Below the pieces are notes generated by a model that was given only the letters and a program-made list of their open reading frames with translations, was not told the DNA's origin and did no database searches. A program made the translations under genes and the position numbers. DNA of 64,000 nucleotides from Rhodocyclaceae bacterium (GTDB taxonomy: Bacteria > Pseudomonadota > Gammaproteobacteria > Burkholderiales > Rhodocyclaceae): assembly GCA_016702335.1 (NCBI GenBank), contig JADJEF010000020.1, positions 1 to 64,000 of the forward strand, in the 5' to 3' direction. This document shows positions 44,231-52,294 of the stretch, in pieces (the first letter of the stretch is position 1; the number at the start of each line of letters is the position of its first letter).

Positions 44231-45433
44231 ATGCAAAATCGAATTAAAAAACCTGACGAGCCCGCTTGGCTGCGCGCAGTCAACGAAAGCGAACGGCGCA
44301 ACCGTAATCGCGTGACCTATCCAGCCCAGACACGTGTCGTTCGAAAAGTCGCTGCGATTCCCTACGACCCGCCGCGTACGGTGCACATCGAATGCGCAGA
44401 GACCATGCGCCCAAAGGCACCTGAGCCAGTTATACCGAATTTTCTGTATCGCAGGAAAGTGTCATCGCTTATCGGTGCTCGCGAGCGTGCTAAGGGGCAC
44501 ACCCAGCGTGCGGCAGCGGCTAGAGTGACCCGAGGTGGAACTCATCCGTCATGGCCCGACCTCACCCCTACCATTTCGGGCAAGGTACTGTTCGTCGTTG
44601 GGGTTGAAGACGATCCTCATGAGATCATCATTCCCGGGTTGAAGGCAAGCGGTGCCGATATGAGCAAGATCCGGTTCTTTCGGGGGATGTCTATTTTCGG
44701 GCAGGGCATCCAGCCTACGTACTGCGCGGCTGACGTCGCCGCCATCGGGGAGTTCATGGCGCGAGACGGTGGTGGCTACGCGCTTGTGATTTTTGACGAT
44801 GCCAACCAAGCCGTTGGTGGAGATGCATCGAATGGGTACAGGGCCTACCGGGGGCTTGCCAATCTTGCGCAGATGGCGGTGAGCCTGGATGTCGCAATTC
44901 TGGTGACCAAGCATCTCAAAAAGTCATCGAGCGGAAAGGATCCCATTGACAGCGTTTCCGGCCCTCAGGTGTTTGGCACATTCCCTCGTTTCACGTGGCT
45001 GTCAGTGCTTAATCCGAATTATCCAAACGACCCAGACAAATTCGTTCTGGTCAACGTGAAGCACAACCCTACAACGCCTGGTGGAGCGTGGGGGTTCAGC
45101 ATCGTCACAGGCCATTCAGCCGATGAGTTCGGGTTCCATGGAGGATCGGTAATCCGCTGGGGAACGCGTTACGAGGGCGAAGATACCATTATCCTCAAGC
45201 AGCTTGAGTGTAATGCGCCAAAGCAAACGAAGGCTCCTGAGCGCGCAGCAGAGTTCTTGGTCAAAACCCTAAAGGGGCGAGGCGAGGTGCCAGTACCCCA
45301 GATCCTGAGCGAGGGTGCAAAGGAGGGTCACTCTGAGGCCGCTCTGATACGCGCGAAGAAGATTCTGAGCGTCGAACATACCAAGCAGCCAGGAGTCAAG
45401 CATGGTCCCTGGCTGTGGTACTTGCCCTTGTGA
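44231..45433 (+). CDS. RepA-like (AAA_25) replication ATPase with an unusual P-loop
   Basis: 400 residues, intact. Layout of plasmid/ICE RepA-type RecA-fold ATPases: an N-terminal tail, then VSSLIGARERAKGHTQRAAA at the P-loop, GKVLFVVGVEDDPHEIIIPG (Walker-like strand), GYALVIFDDANQAVG (Walker B), and TKHLKKSSSGKDPID with the SVSGPQVFGTFPRF box. The normal G-x4-GKS/T P-loop is changed to GARERAKG, so ATP binding is doubtful. The C-terminal 60 residues are a winged-helix-like region (ILSEGAKEGHSEAALIRAKK). Probable replication or partition role. Confidence 0.7.
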   Translation: MQNRIKKPDEPAWLRAVNESERRNRNRVTYPAQTRVVRKVAAIPYDPPRTVHIECAETMRPKAPEPVIPNFLYRRKVSSLIGARERAKGHTQRAAAARVTRGGTHPSWPDLTPTISGKVLFVVGVEDDPHEIIIPGLKASGADMSKIRFFRGMSIFGQGIQPTYCAADVAAIGEFMARDGGGYALVIFDDANQAVGGDASNGYRAYRGLANLAQMAVSLDVAILVTKHLKKSSSGKDPIDSVSGPQVFGTFPRFTWLSVLNPNYPNDPDKFVLVNVKHNPTTPGGAWGFSIVTGHSADEFGFHGGSVIRWGTRYEGEDTIILKQLECNAPKQTKAPERAAEFLVKTLKGRGEVPVPQILSEGAKEGHSEAALIRAKKILSVEHTKQPGVKHGPWLWYLPL

Positions 45434-45481
45434 AAATGCTAAATGCCGGGGAGGGAACCTTACCTCCCCGGAGCATCGGAC

Positions 45482-46414
45482 TCACTGACCGCCCTTGTTA
45501 GTCTTCAAGCGGCGCAGGCGATCACAAATGTTCGAGTAGTCGGCCAAGACATGTTCACCGGCAGAATTCTTCCATTTGAACCCATTCGGGGTCTTTTCGA
45601 TGACGCACGAGTCTTCGTTGCCCGCCCTGGCTTGGAGTTTGCGCAGCAGCTGGGCAGGAGTTAACAGTTGGATCTCCTCAAGTAACTCAAGGATCTCGAC
45701 CTTCAAGGGGTCCGCACGCTGGCGCTTTTTTCGTGCGACGTCGCGAACCTGCATCTCGGTTTCACGATGCTGCGCCGGCCGCTGTGAGGCATCAGGATTT
45801 GTTTCAGTGTTAGCAACTAGCAATGCTACGGATGCTGCATCTATTGCATTAGCGACCTCACCTGTCGCTGCGCAGTCAGGTGATTCCATCAGATCTGGCT
45901 GACTGGTGCAATTTGATCGTAGAGGTGCTTTGCTAACATCTGGAGGCTCTAGCGCCTCAAACCTAATGTTCTCGATGCCCAAATATTTCATAAGCTCTGC
46001 GGGAATGAAATAGCTTGAGCGCAGCCAGAACCTACGATCTCGGTAGCTGAGCGGAGGTGAAAAGGGCATTCTGTGGCCCTCGTAGAAGCGAGATTGCTTG
46101 TCGCCTGCTTTATTCCACAGGATCACGTGACCGCCCTTTGTGGCCACGTGGAGGTTTTCGGACAGATCTGCGAGATAAGCTTCGCGTGCCAAAAGTCCAA
46201 CGCAATCGTAACTGAGGTCGTGAGGAGGCTTTCGGTAGTGGGCTTCAGCAATCTCGCAATTAGAGCAAACCTTTCCGCAACTAAACTGACGACTTCCGGC
46301 AGCGATTTGTTGAAGAACGATGTTTGCGTTATAACGATCCAACATGGGCATTGAGATCGTGAGCCGAGGTTTTTGCTGAAATGCGATCGGGAGCGCTTGC
46401 GAGGTGGTATTCAT
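45482..46414 (-). CDS. Unknown protein of the integrative element
   Basis: 310 residues, intact. The N-terminal half contains CGKVCSNCEIAEAHYR, a Cys cluster (C-x3-C-x2-C) probably binding zinc; the centre is polar and low-complexity; the end (LLEEIQLLTPAQLLRKLQAR, HVLADYSNICDRLRRLKTNK) is a winged-helix-like module. It overlaps the next upstream small gene by 4 bp (ATGA). Possibly a DNA-binding regulator. No named family. Confidence 0.6.
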   Translation of the reverse strand: MNTTSQALPIAFQQKPRLTISMPMLDRYNANIVLQQIAAGSRQFSCGKVCSNCEIAEAHYRKPPHDLSYDCVGLLAREAYLADLSENLHVATKGGHVILWNKAGDKQSRFYEGHRMPFSPPLSYRDRRFWLRSSYFIPAELMKYLGIENIRFEALEPPDVSKAPLRSNCTSQPDLMESPDCAATGEVANAIDAASVALLVANTETNPDASQRPAQHRETEMQVRDVARKKRQRADPLKVEILELLEEIQLLTPAQLLRKLQARAGNEDSCVIEKTPNGFKWKNSAGEHVLADYSNICDRLRRLKTNKGGQ

Positions 46415-46503
46415 AGCTCCCCCCAGTTTTTCAGTTGCACGATGTGCGTTTCATCGGGACATGACACGTGTGGCAGTCCCCTACACTTTGATTTTTCAGG
46501 CAT
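46411..46503 (-). CDS. Very small Cys-containing protein (30 aa)
   Basis: 30 codons, MPEKSKCRGLPHVSCPDETH and VQLKNWGEL at the end, with ribosome site AAGGAAGT. It ends in ATGA overlapping the start of the 310-residue gene, so is probably a leader peptide or co-translated partner. Confidence 0.45.
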   Translation of the reverse strand: MPEKSKCRGLPHVSCPDETHIVQLKNWGEL

Positions 46504-46586
46504 GGATACTTCCTTTGCGAAAAGAATGGCCACAGCGGGATTGCCACGACCACCAGCTACGATTGTCGTGGAATCCTGAAGGCCGC

Positions 46587-46630
46587 TAGACCCACCAAAT
46601 GTCCCTGTCGAAGCCAGTTTGGTGGGTCTA
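46587..46630. promoter_or_regulatory. Perfect 13-bp inverted repeat
   Basis: TAGACCCACCAAA (46587-46599) and TTTGGTGGGTCTA (46618-46630), loop 18. It lies between the divergent gene pair at 46503 and 46701, so is an operator or a two-way terminator; it has no T-run. Confidence 0.6.
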
Positions 46631-46700
46631 CCTGACTCCCCAATCAGCAAATAATTGCATACCGGCAAGGCGATGGTCTTGCCTTGCTGATGGAGTCAAA

Positions 46701-46919
46701 ATGATTTGCAACGCATTACACGTCCAACAAGACGAACTGCTTGACGAAAAAGTAGCGGCCCAAATTCTCGGCGTCACTCCCGGAACGTTGCAGGTATGGC
46801 GGTCCACGGGGCGTTATGGGATACCGTTCATCAAAGTCGGGCGATTAGTCCGGTATCGACGTAGTGCCCTGAACCACTGGATCGATTCTCGAACACGAGA
46901 ATCTGGTGCCACAGAATGA
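46701..46919 (+). CDS. AlpA/MerR-like helix-turn-helix regulator or excisionase
   Basis: 72 residues from ATG 46701 (GGAG eight bases upstream). It is a single HTH_17-type domain: EKVAAQILGVTPGTLQVWRS, then GRYGIPFIKVGRLVRYRRS, the pattern of AlpA regulators and excisionases of integrative elements. It likely turns on the integrase or replication genes. The inverted repeat at 46587-46630 lies in its control region. Confidence 0.75.
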   Translation: MICNALHVQQDELLDEKVAAQILGVTPGTLQVWRSTGRYGIPFIKVGRLVRYRRSALNHWIDSRTRESGATE

Positions 46920-47053
46920 CCATGGGTCCATGCTTTTGCACGCACGGCAGTCTCAGTGTCAAGCGCATTCTCACAGCGCGCATTACGACTGATTGGGCAT
47001 TCCACAAAAAATCCGGATCGTCAGCGTCCGATCAATAGTCGGCCCTGCAAAAT

Positions 47054-47690
47054 TCATCTGAAGCCCCAATTTCGACCATAGGGTGCGGCGTAATGATCGC
47101 GCAGCAATACCGACTGCGAAATCATGACGACAAGCGCCGCCACGACGAGGCGCAAAAAGAGCGCAAAAAGACCCAGTCGGGTCATTGCGCGCAACAACCA
47201 GCGCAGGTTGTAGCCCGCCGCGCAGAGCACCGCATGGATCGCATCCCCGCCCCTGGCAACCAACACCGAACCATCTGGTGATCCGACTTCAGGTGACCAA
47301 TGGTCGGCTCCACGGCTTGTCGCCGCTTGAGCCATCGACGCTGCTATTGGGGCAGTGATTTGTACCTGCCCCAGTGGATGATCTGCACGCAGGGATTATC
47401 CATATCCACGCCGCGATAGCCCAAATCCACCACAACCTGCTTGGGTACTTGCCAACATCCTCCAGCAGGATCGTGGTTTGCTCCAGTTGCAGATTCAGCA
47501 CATGCCCATCGTAGGGGTTGCCTGGGAAGGTGCGTGCACCAACCATCAATCCACTGTTGTGCGTGGCCGCAATGCTGGTCTTGACCCCGAACTCGTAGGG
47601 CTTACGGGCTTTGCCCTTGCCAATGCACTCGACTTCCGGCGCGTGTAGCGCATAGAGCTTCTTCTTGTCTTTCGGTTGCTCGGTGCTTAT
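47054..47690 (-). pseudogene. IS5-family transposase remnant (C-terminal half)
   Basis: In order (minus strand): KKKLYALHAPEVECIGKGKA, FGVKTSIAATHNSGLMVGAR, TFPGNPYDGHVLNLQLEQT, then another frame with HWSPEVGSPDGSVLVARGGD and DAIHAVLCAAGYNLRWLLRA, the end of an IS5-group transposase. At least two frame changes; the N-terminal half is missing where the next gene begins (47687). Confidence 0.75.
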
Positions 47691-48496
47691 AAGAAGGGGG
47701 CGTCAGTGGCATCGATTACCTCTGGAAAATTCCACTGCTCTCTCTCAACAACCCTTCTTGCTAATGTTAATAGGCGAATGAACGATTCGTTCTCGCCGAC
47801 CTCCATACCAAGATTCTCAATCAAGGCACCGAATAAAATATCCTCAATGCCATGTCTAGTCAGCGAGGGAAGTTTTTTGAAAGACATGCTATAAGCAGTG
47901 GTGAATTGAAGTGCATATATCCACTTACGTAGGTATTCTTCATCTCGAAGCGCGCTGTTGCCGATCCCCAATTTTGTTTTATTTGCCGCAAAAGATGCCG
48001 CAGCAACTAGTTGCCTCAATGGCATGATCATATCAGCGGGATAACCTATTTCGACGCAAAGATCATCCGAATGGTCTTCCAATAATGTATTTATTTGCTC
48101 GACCTCAAGGTCGTTATCAAGTGTTTTTTTGAATTTTCTTATCTTTAATTCGCTCAACGCACTGCTTAAACGTAGGGAAATTTGCAAAGATATCGGATCA
48201 GTAAGTTCTAAATCCTCGTCATTTCCCATCACGATGGGTTCGCGCTCTTTACCTTGAATGCCATCATTTATAGAGAACATATTGAGAGCATCCAGAAGTC
48301 GCTGTCCGTTTAGCGCTATTTCTTTGAGGGCCTCATGCAAATCCTTATTCGAGAGATCTATTTTTGTCCTGGTGCGATCTCTTCTCACCATTAACTCAAG
48401 AGCATTAAGAAAGTCCTGTCCAGACTTCGCATCACCCTTACGTTTGAGTTTGGTTTTAATATATTTTTCATTAAAATTTGATACCCGGAACATCAC
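47687..48496 (-). CDS. Unknown AT-rich protein, C-terminus possibly altered by IS
   Basis: 269 residues, intact frame, with much lower GC and more Lys/Asn/Ile codons than its neighbours, so recently acquired. Helical, no membrane segment: LKRKGDAKSGQDFLNALELM, LTDPISLQISLRLSSALSEL, LPSLTRHGIEDILFGALIEN. The stop lies at the junction with the IS5 remnant, so the true end may have been lost. No family recognised. Confidence 0.6.
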   Translation of the reverse strand: MMFRVSNFNEKYIKTKLKRKGDAKSGQDFLNALELMVRRDRTRTKIDLSNKDLHEALKEIALNGQRLLDALNMFSINDGIQGKEREPIVMGNDEDLELTDPISLQISLRLSSALSELKIRKFKKTLDNDLEVEQINTLLEDHSDDLCVEIGYPADMIMPLRQLVAAASFAANKTKLGIGNSALRDEEYLRKWIYALQFTTAYSMSFKKLPSLTRHGIEDILFGALIENLGMEVGENESFIRLLTLARRVVEREQWNFPEVIDATDAPFL

Positions 48497-48510
48497 TTTC
48501 TCGCCGAAGA

Positions 48511-48738
48511 CTATTGTTCGTTAAAAAACGTGCCCACTTTGGTATTATTCCTCGTGATGAGCACCGTGTATTGATTTACTGTTTTATGGCAAGCCTGCTG
48601 ATGGATAAACTCCTGGTACAGTAAGGTCAGTTTACGAATCGAATCCGATTTGATCCGGTTATTTTGAGGGGCATCCTTTACGAGGTGTCCTCCTGCCTTG
48701 AGGATTGCGGTCGTTGCCGTATTAACTGATGACCGCAC
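48511..48738 (-). CDS. Small protein of unknown function, GTG start
   Basis: 75 codons, 15 bp upstream of and in the same direction as the AT-rich gene. The middle TLLYQEFIHQQACHKTVNQY is a plausible helix. GTG start; ribosome site weak. It may be a real partner or a frame remnant. Confidence 0.35.
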   Translation of the reverse strand: MRSSVNTATTAILKAGGHLVKDAPQNNRIKSDSIRKLTLLYQEFIHQQACHKTVNQYTVLITRNNTKVGTFFNEQ

Positions 48739-48822
48739 AGCAGGATCAGTTAAATATCGTTAAAATCATTGGACCTTTACGCAGCTTTTGCAGTTCGGGT
48801 ACTAGGCATATTTAGTGAGAAT

Positions 48823-49119
48823 TCAGGCGACTTGGAGCGGCTGAATCTTCGCCACGGCTTTCTTATTGACCTTCTCGGCCTGCCACAGATCGTAGTTCGC
48901 CTGCATGTGCAGCCACGACTCGGCGCTGGTGCTCAAGGCGGCGGCGAGACGTAGCGCCATGTCCGCACTCACTCCTGCCTTACCGTTCAGAACACGTGAC
49001 AACATGACACGGGTTACCCCTAGACGTTCAGCAAAGCCGGTAACGGTGATTCCTGAGTCAGCAAAGACGCCGTCTTTCAAGACTTCGCCAGGGTGCGGTG
49101 GGTTGTGCATTCTCGTCAT
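48823..49119 (-). CDS. higA: HigA antitoxin (XRE family)
   Basis: 98 residues, intact. The opening MHNPPHPGEVLKDGVF is the family hallmark, followed by the HTH GFAERLGVTRVMLSRVLNGK and ALRLAAALSTSAESWLHMQ. It neutralises HigB and represses the operon. 12 bp after the toxin gene, same strand; typical toxin-first order. Confidence 0.93.
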   Translation of the reverse strand: MTRMHNPPHPGEVLKDGVFADSGITVTGFAERLGVTRVMLSRVLNGKAGVSADMALRLAAALSTSAESWLHMQANYDLWQAEKVNKKAVAKIQPLQVA

Positions 49120-49131
49120 GATCGTTAGTCC

Positions 49132-49408
49132 TCAGTGGTAGTCCTGGTAATCCACCAGAATTGCGTCGCCGTTTTCAAACATGAAGGTCATGCGCCAATT
49201 GCCATTTACGGTGACTGACCAATGTCCTCTCAAGCCTCCAGTGAGCGGGTGCAGTTTCCATCCGGGCAAGCCCATGTCCCCCACACTCTTCGCTATATCA
49301 AGCATACCCAACTGAACTCGCAGCTTCTTCGCATGGGCGGGCTGGATGCCAGCCTTGGTGCCTGTCTTGAAGAACTCTTCGAGACCCTTGTGAAGGAATG
49401 TCTTGATC
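49132..49408 (-). CDS. higB: HigB toxin (RelE-superfamily mRNA interferase)
   Basis: 92 residues from ATG 49408 (MIKTFLHKGLEEFFKTGTKA); an upstream in-frame start is less likely. Hallmarks: LEEFFKTGTKAGIQPAHAKK, LDIA, LPGWKLHPLTGGLRGHWSV, NGNWRMTF and DAILVDYQDYH. It should cleave ribosome-bound mRNA. The pair stabilises the island next to the integrase. Confidence 0.93.
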
Positions 49409-49459
49409 ATGTTTAATAGTGTATATCGTAAATTAACAGTATGCAAATAATACTTGCTA
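49409..49459 (-). promoter_or_regulatory. higBA promoter
   Basis: On the minus strand TTGCAT and TACACT lie 17 bp apart, just before the toxin start (TATACACTATTAAACATG). The overlapping ACGATATAC/GTATATCGT sequence is the likely HigA operator. Confidence 0.6.
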
Positions 49460-50977
49460 CTAAGCGATGCTCTTTCGCTTACCTTTCGTGCTCTTGATCG
49501 ACGTCACTTCGGCAGGCTTTGACAATCCGGCAGCAGTCATCATGTTCTGGGTTGCGGTTTCCATTGACTGACGAACCGGATCCAGATTAAGCCTGGAATA
49601 GATTGCGGTAGCGGCTTGGCTTTTGTGCCCAAGTGATCGGCCAATCATCTGTAGGCTAGCCCCCGAAGAAGCTTGCCAGCTACCTAGTGCCCGTCGCAGA
49701 TCATGCGGGCGCAGATCCGTCAGCCTGGCTCCGTGGGTGTCTATTTGCAGTGTTTCGGCCAGCGCACGGGCTTTCTTGAGGATTACGCTCGGGTAGTTGT
49801 AGCCGGAATTCTCTGGGTCGCTGAAGTTGTACTTGAGTTCGACGCCAGCGTGATTAATGCGCTTCCCCAGTTGAATGATTTCATCCCGATCAAGGACACG
49901 TTCCCAGCCGGTTCGGGCATTCACCAAATGACCGCTCTTGCCAACCCCGGGGAAGACAAATACTTCAGCTTTGGCCGGCTTTCTGTTGCTCAATAACGCA
50001 ACGGCATCAGGCATCAAGGGGAGCGTGAGCGGGTCGCCATTCTTGGTGAGTTCATCTGGAAGCGTCCAGACCGCTCGATCTAGGTTCAGGTCTGCCCATC
50101 GCATCGCTAGGATGTTGCTTTTCCGGGCACCCGTCAGCAGGCTCAGCACGACGTAATCACGAATATCCTTGTTCGATTCCAGCGCCAACGATTCAAAGAA
50201 ACGGGGCATCTCGTCTGGCTGTATGAATCGTTCCCGGGACTTGGTCTTGAACTTGGAGACACCGTCTGTTGGGTTGTCCCCTTTGTAGATCTTCCAGTCC
50301 TTGGCTCTGGCGTACATGGACTTAAGTAGCGTCAGAACCTTATTGGCGTTATTGATACTTTTTCCTTTGGTAGCCAACCCTGCGACAAGCTTCTGAATGT
50401 CGTCCGTTTTGATGCTGGAGATAAGACGGTTCTGCCAATTGACGCAGCCGGGAAGCTTGACCCGCGTCTTTCGCTTTGAGCCCGGCGGGTTCTTTGGAAT
50501 TTCACCGACATAGAGCTCAAAGTAAGCCCGTGCTGGCGCTACCTGCTTTTTCTGCGGGGTCAGGTGGCGGTCTACGTACTCCTCAAACAATTCGCCAAGT
50601 GTGAGTTCGGCACGTTTTGCCCTCTTCACTTCGTTGGGATTTGTGCCTGACCGGATATCCAGCTTACAAATGGCGGCAAGGCTTCGCGCCATCTTCACGT
50701 TCAGGTCGGGATTGTTCGCCAGTAGTTCCTTGTGATTGCAATCCCGGGGAAGTTCGACGCTATCTGTCATCGAGCTTGAAAATCGCCCAAGGGTGACTCT
50801 GACCGGCCTGCCCTCATGTTTCATATACAACTGAAACGAGGTAGCCCCCGCACCAGTAATCATGAACACCAGCCCGGGTTCCTTGGTGTCCTTGTAATAG
50901 GCCCGCGTCCCGACTGGTGGAATCGGTAGCGCCATCAATGCCGCTCTACTGAAGCTGATTCTTTGGTACGCCATCAC
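49460..50977 (-). CDS. P4-type tyrosine integrase of the island
   Basis: 505 residues, intact. N-terminal arm-binding domain (YYKDTKEPGLVFMITGAGAT), SAM-like core-binding domain, and the catalytic domain with Arg in LTGARKSNIL (about residue 281), Lys in DELTKNGDP, HDLRR in RPHDLRRALGSW (about 424), His in GRSLGHKSQ (about 447) and the nucleophile Tyr in ATAIYSRL (about 458). All catalytic residues are present. It directs recombination at the tRNA-Glu site, whose 3' fragment lies 170 bp away at 51151. Ribosome site is weak. Confidence 0.93.
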   Translation of the reverse strand: MMAYQRISFSRAALMALPIPPVGTRAYYKDTKEPGLVFMITGAGATSFQLYMKHEGRPVRVTLGRFSSSMTDSVELPRDCNHKELLANNPDLNVKMARSLAAICKLDIRSGTNPNEVKRAKRAELTLGELFEEYVDRHLTPQKKQVAPARAYFELYVGEIPKNPPGSKRKTRVKLPGCVNWQNRLISSIKTDDIQKLVAGLATKGKSINNANKVLTLLKSMYARAKDWKIYKGDNPTDGVSKFKTKSRERFIQPDEMPRFFESLALESNKDIRDYVVLSLLTGARKSNILAMRWADLNLDRAVWTLPDELTKNGDPLTLPLMPDAVALLSNRKPAKAEVFVFPGVGKSGHLVNARTGWERVLDRDEIIQLGKRINHAGVELKYNFSDPENSGYNYPSVILKKARALAETLQIDTHGARLTDLRPHDLRRALGSWQASSGASLQMIGRSLGHKSQAATAIYSRLNLDPVRQSMETATQNMMTAAGLSKPAEVTSIKSTKGKRKSIA

Positions 50978-51004
50978 TACCCCCCCTATTTCCTTGCCAT
51001 TGAT

Positions 51005-51037
51005 CCGGGGCTACCTCGGGGCTACTCCGGGGCTACC
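51005..51037. repeat. Three 11-bp direct repeats near the integrase start
   Basis: TCCGGGGCTAC, CTCGGGGCTAC and TCCGGGGCTAC in tandem, between the integrase gene and the attachment site; probable arm-type integrase or excisionase binding sites. Confidence 0.6.
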
Positions 51038-51150
51038 CGCCAGATTAAAATACATAAAGCTCAGTATAGATAAGCTCACATCTAAGTAAATGATTTATAT
51101 GAGTTCAGGATGTTTCGTTAACCTTGATCAAGTACCGTTAAAGTAAGGAT

Positions 51151-51201
51151 ATTCACCCTTTCACGGTGTGAACCGGGGTTCGAATCCCCGTGGGGACGCC
51201 A
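51151..51201 (+). tRNA. tRNA-Glu 3' fragment (attachment site scar)
   Basis: CCCTTTCACGG (anticodon loop with UUC), then CCGGGGTTCGAATCCCCG (complete T arm) and TGGGGACGCCA (acceptor 3' strand with CCA). The 5' acceptor strand and D arm are absent, so only the 3' half is present. This is the expected duplicate made by an integrase using the 3' end of a tRNA gene; the intact tRNA-Glu should lie at the other, left end of the island, outside this window. Confidence 0.88.
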
Positions 51202-51233
51202 GAACAGCGGCGCAGTAAGTAGCGCAACATAGC

Positions 51234-51270
51234 AAAAGCCCTGAGAAATCAACCTCTCAGGGCTTTTTCT
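51234..51270. terminator. Two-way rho-independent terminator
   Basis: AAAGCCCTGAGA/TCTCAGGGCTTT, 8-nt loop, followed by T5 on the plus strand and A4 before the stem (T-run on the minus strand). It ends the tRNA and, on the other side, the accessory island. Confidence 0.85.
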
Positions 51271-51427
51271 TTGGTACTTAGCCGTGCATACCATTGCATT
51301 GAATTGCACCCTTTCTGGGGGGTAGTTTTATGGGTATTCGTGCTGGGGGTACATTTCTCTGGGGGTATACCGGCAATGGACAAGCTCAATGAGCAACCAA
51401 CCGCTTCAAACTCCCTCACGCCCGGCC

Positions 51428-52242
51428 CTATGGCCTTCTGGCACCTTTAGCAAAATGACAATTCAGAAATTCCAAGACGGCTTTCGCGTAGCGGGACGGA
51501 AACAGTCGAAAGTCCAGCAAGGTCAAATTCGACGCGAATTCTGCCCCCGGAATTTTGGCAGCCAAATGAACAGCATCGTCACGATGGTGAAGTGGATCAA
51601 AGCGATGTCCAATCACCAACGTCGGCACGTCGATTGCCGCCAGAACCTTGGCGTCGTGCAATGGAATAGGCGATTGATCGATACCGTCAATGAGCGCCGC
51701 CGTTGCCAGCAAATCCATTGAAACGGTGTTGCGCAGCACCACCAACTCCGGATAGCGAGACGTCGCAACCAGCTTTCGTACAAGCCCCGCGGGCACCCCA
51801 AAAATCGCCCGAAGCGGCGCAAGGCTTTTCCTGCGCTAACAAAGGTGTATCTTGCCGGCCCTTCGCTGGCGCTCAAAACCGGCATTTCGATAACGAGGGC
51901 ACGCACCCGTGCCGGGAACAGGTGGGCAAATTCCAGTGCTACGTTGGCACCAAGCGACACGCCACCGATCACGGCCTTCTCTATGCCCAGCTCATCCATC
52001 AGGGCGCGCACATCGCTTGCGAACAAGCGCCAACTGTAACAACGGCTCTGCCTTGGCCGCGAAGACCCGCCGTGACCGCGCACATCAACGCCAATCACCC
52101 GCCACCCCTTGAGTCGGGTAGCCAGGGGCTCGAACATGGGACTGGACAGTAAAACGCCATGCACCAGAATAATCACCGGGTCACCGGGATTACCCCATTC
52201 CAGATAATGGATCGATAGTTTTCCGTGGCTAATCGTCGGCAT
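51428..52242 (-). pseudogene. Alpha/beta hydrolase, frameshifted
   Basis: Starts MPTISHGKLSIHYLEWGNPG at 52242. It contains VHGVLLSSPMF (oxyanion strand), VIGVDVRGHGGSS and the nucleophile GVSLG within VIGGVSLGANVALEFAH. The frame changes near 51785; the second part (LVATSRYPELVVLRNTVSMD, DVPTLVIGHRFDPLHH) carries the catalytic Asp region. About 270 residues when corrected. Member of the alpha/beta-hydrolase superfamily; substrate unknown. First chromosomal gene beyond the island. Confidence 0.8.
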
Positions 52243-52294
52243 TGCCGCCTCTGGCGCTATCGATCATTCCGGCTGGCCCTGTTGGAAATCGCGC

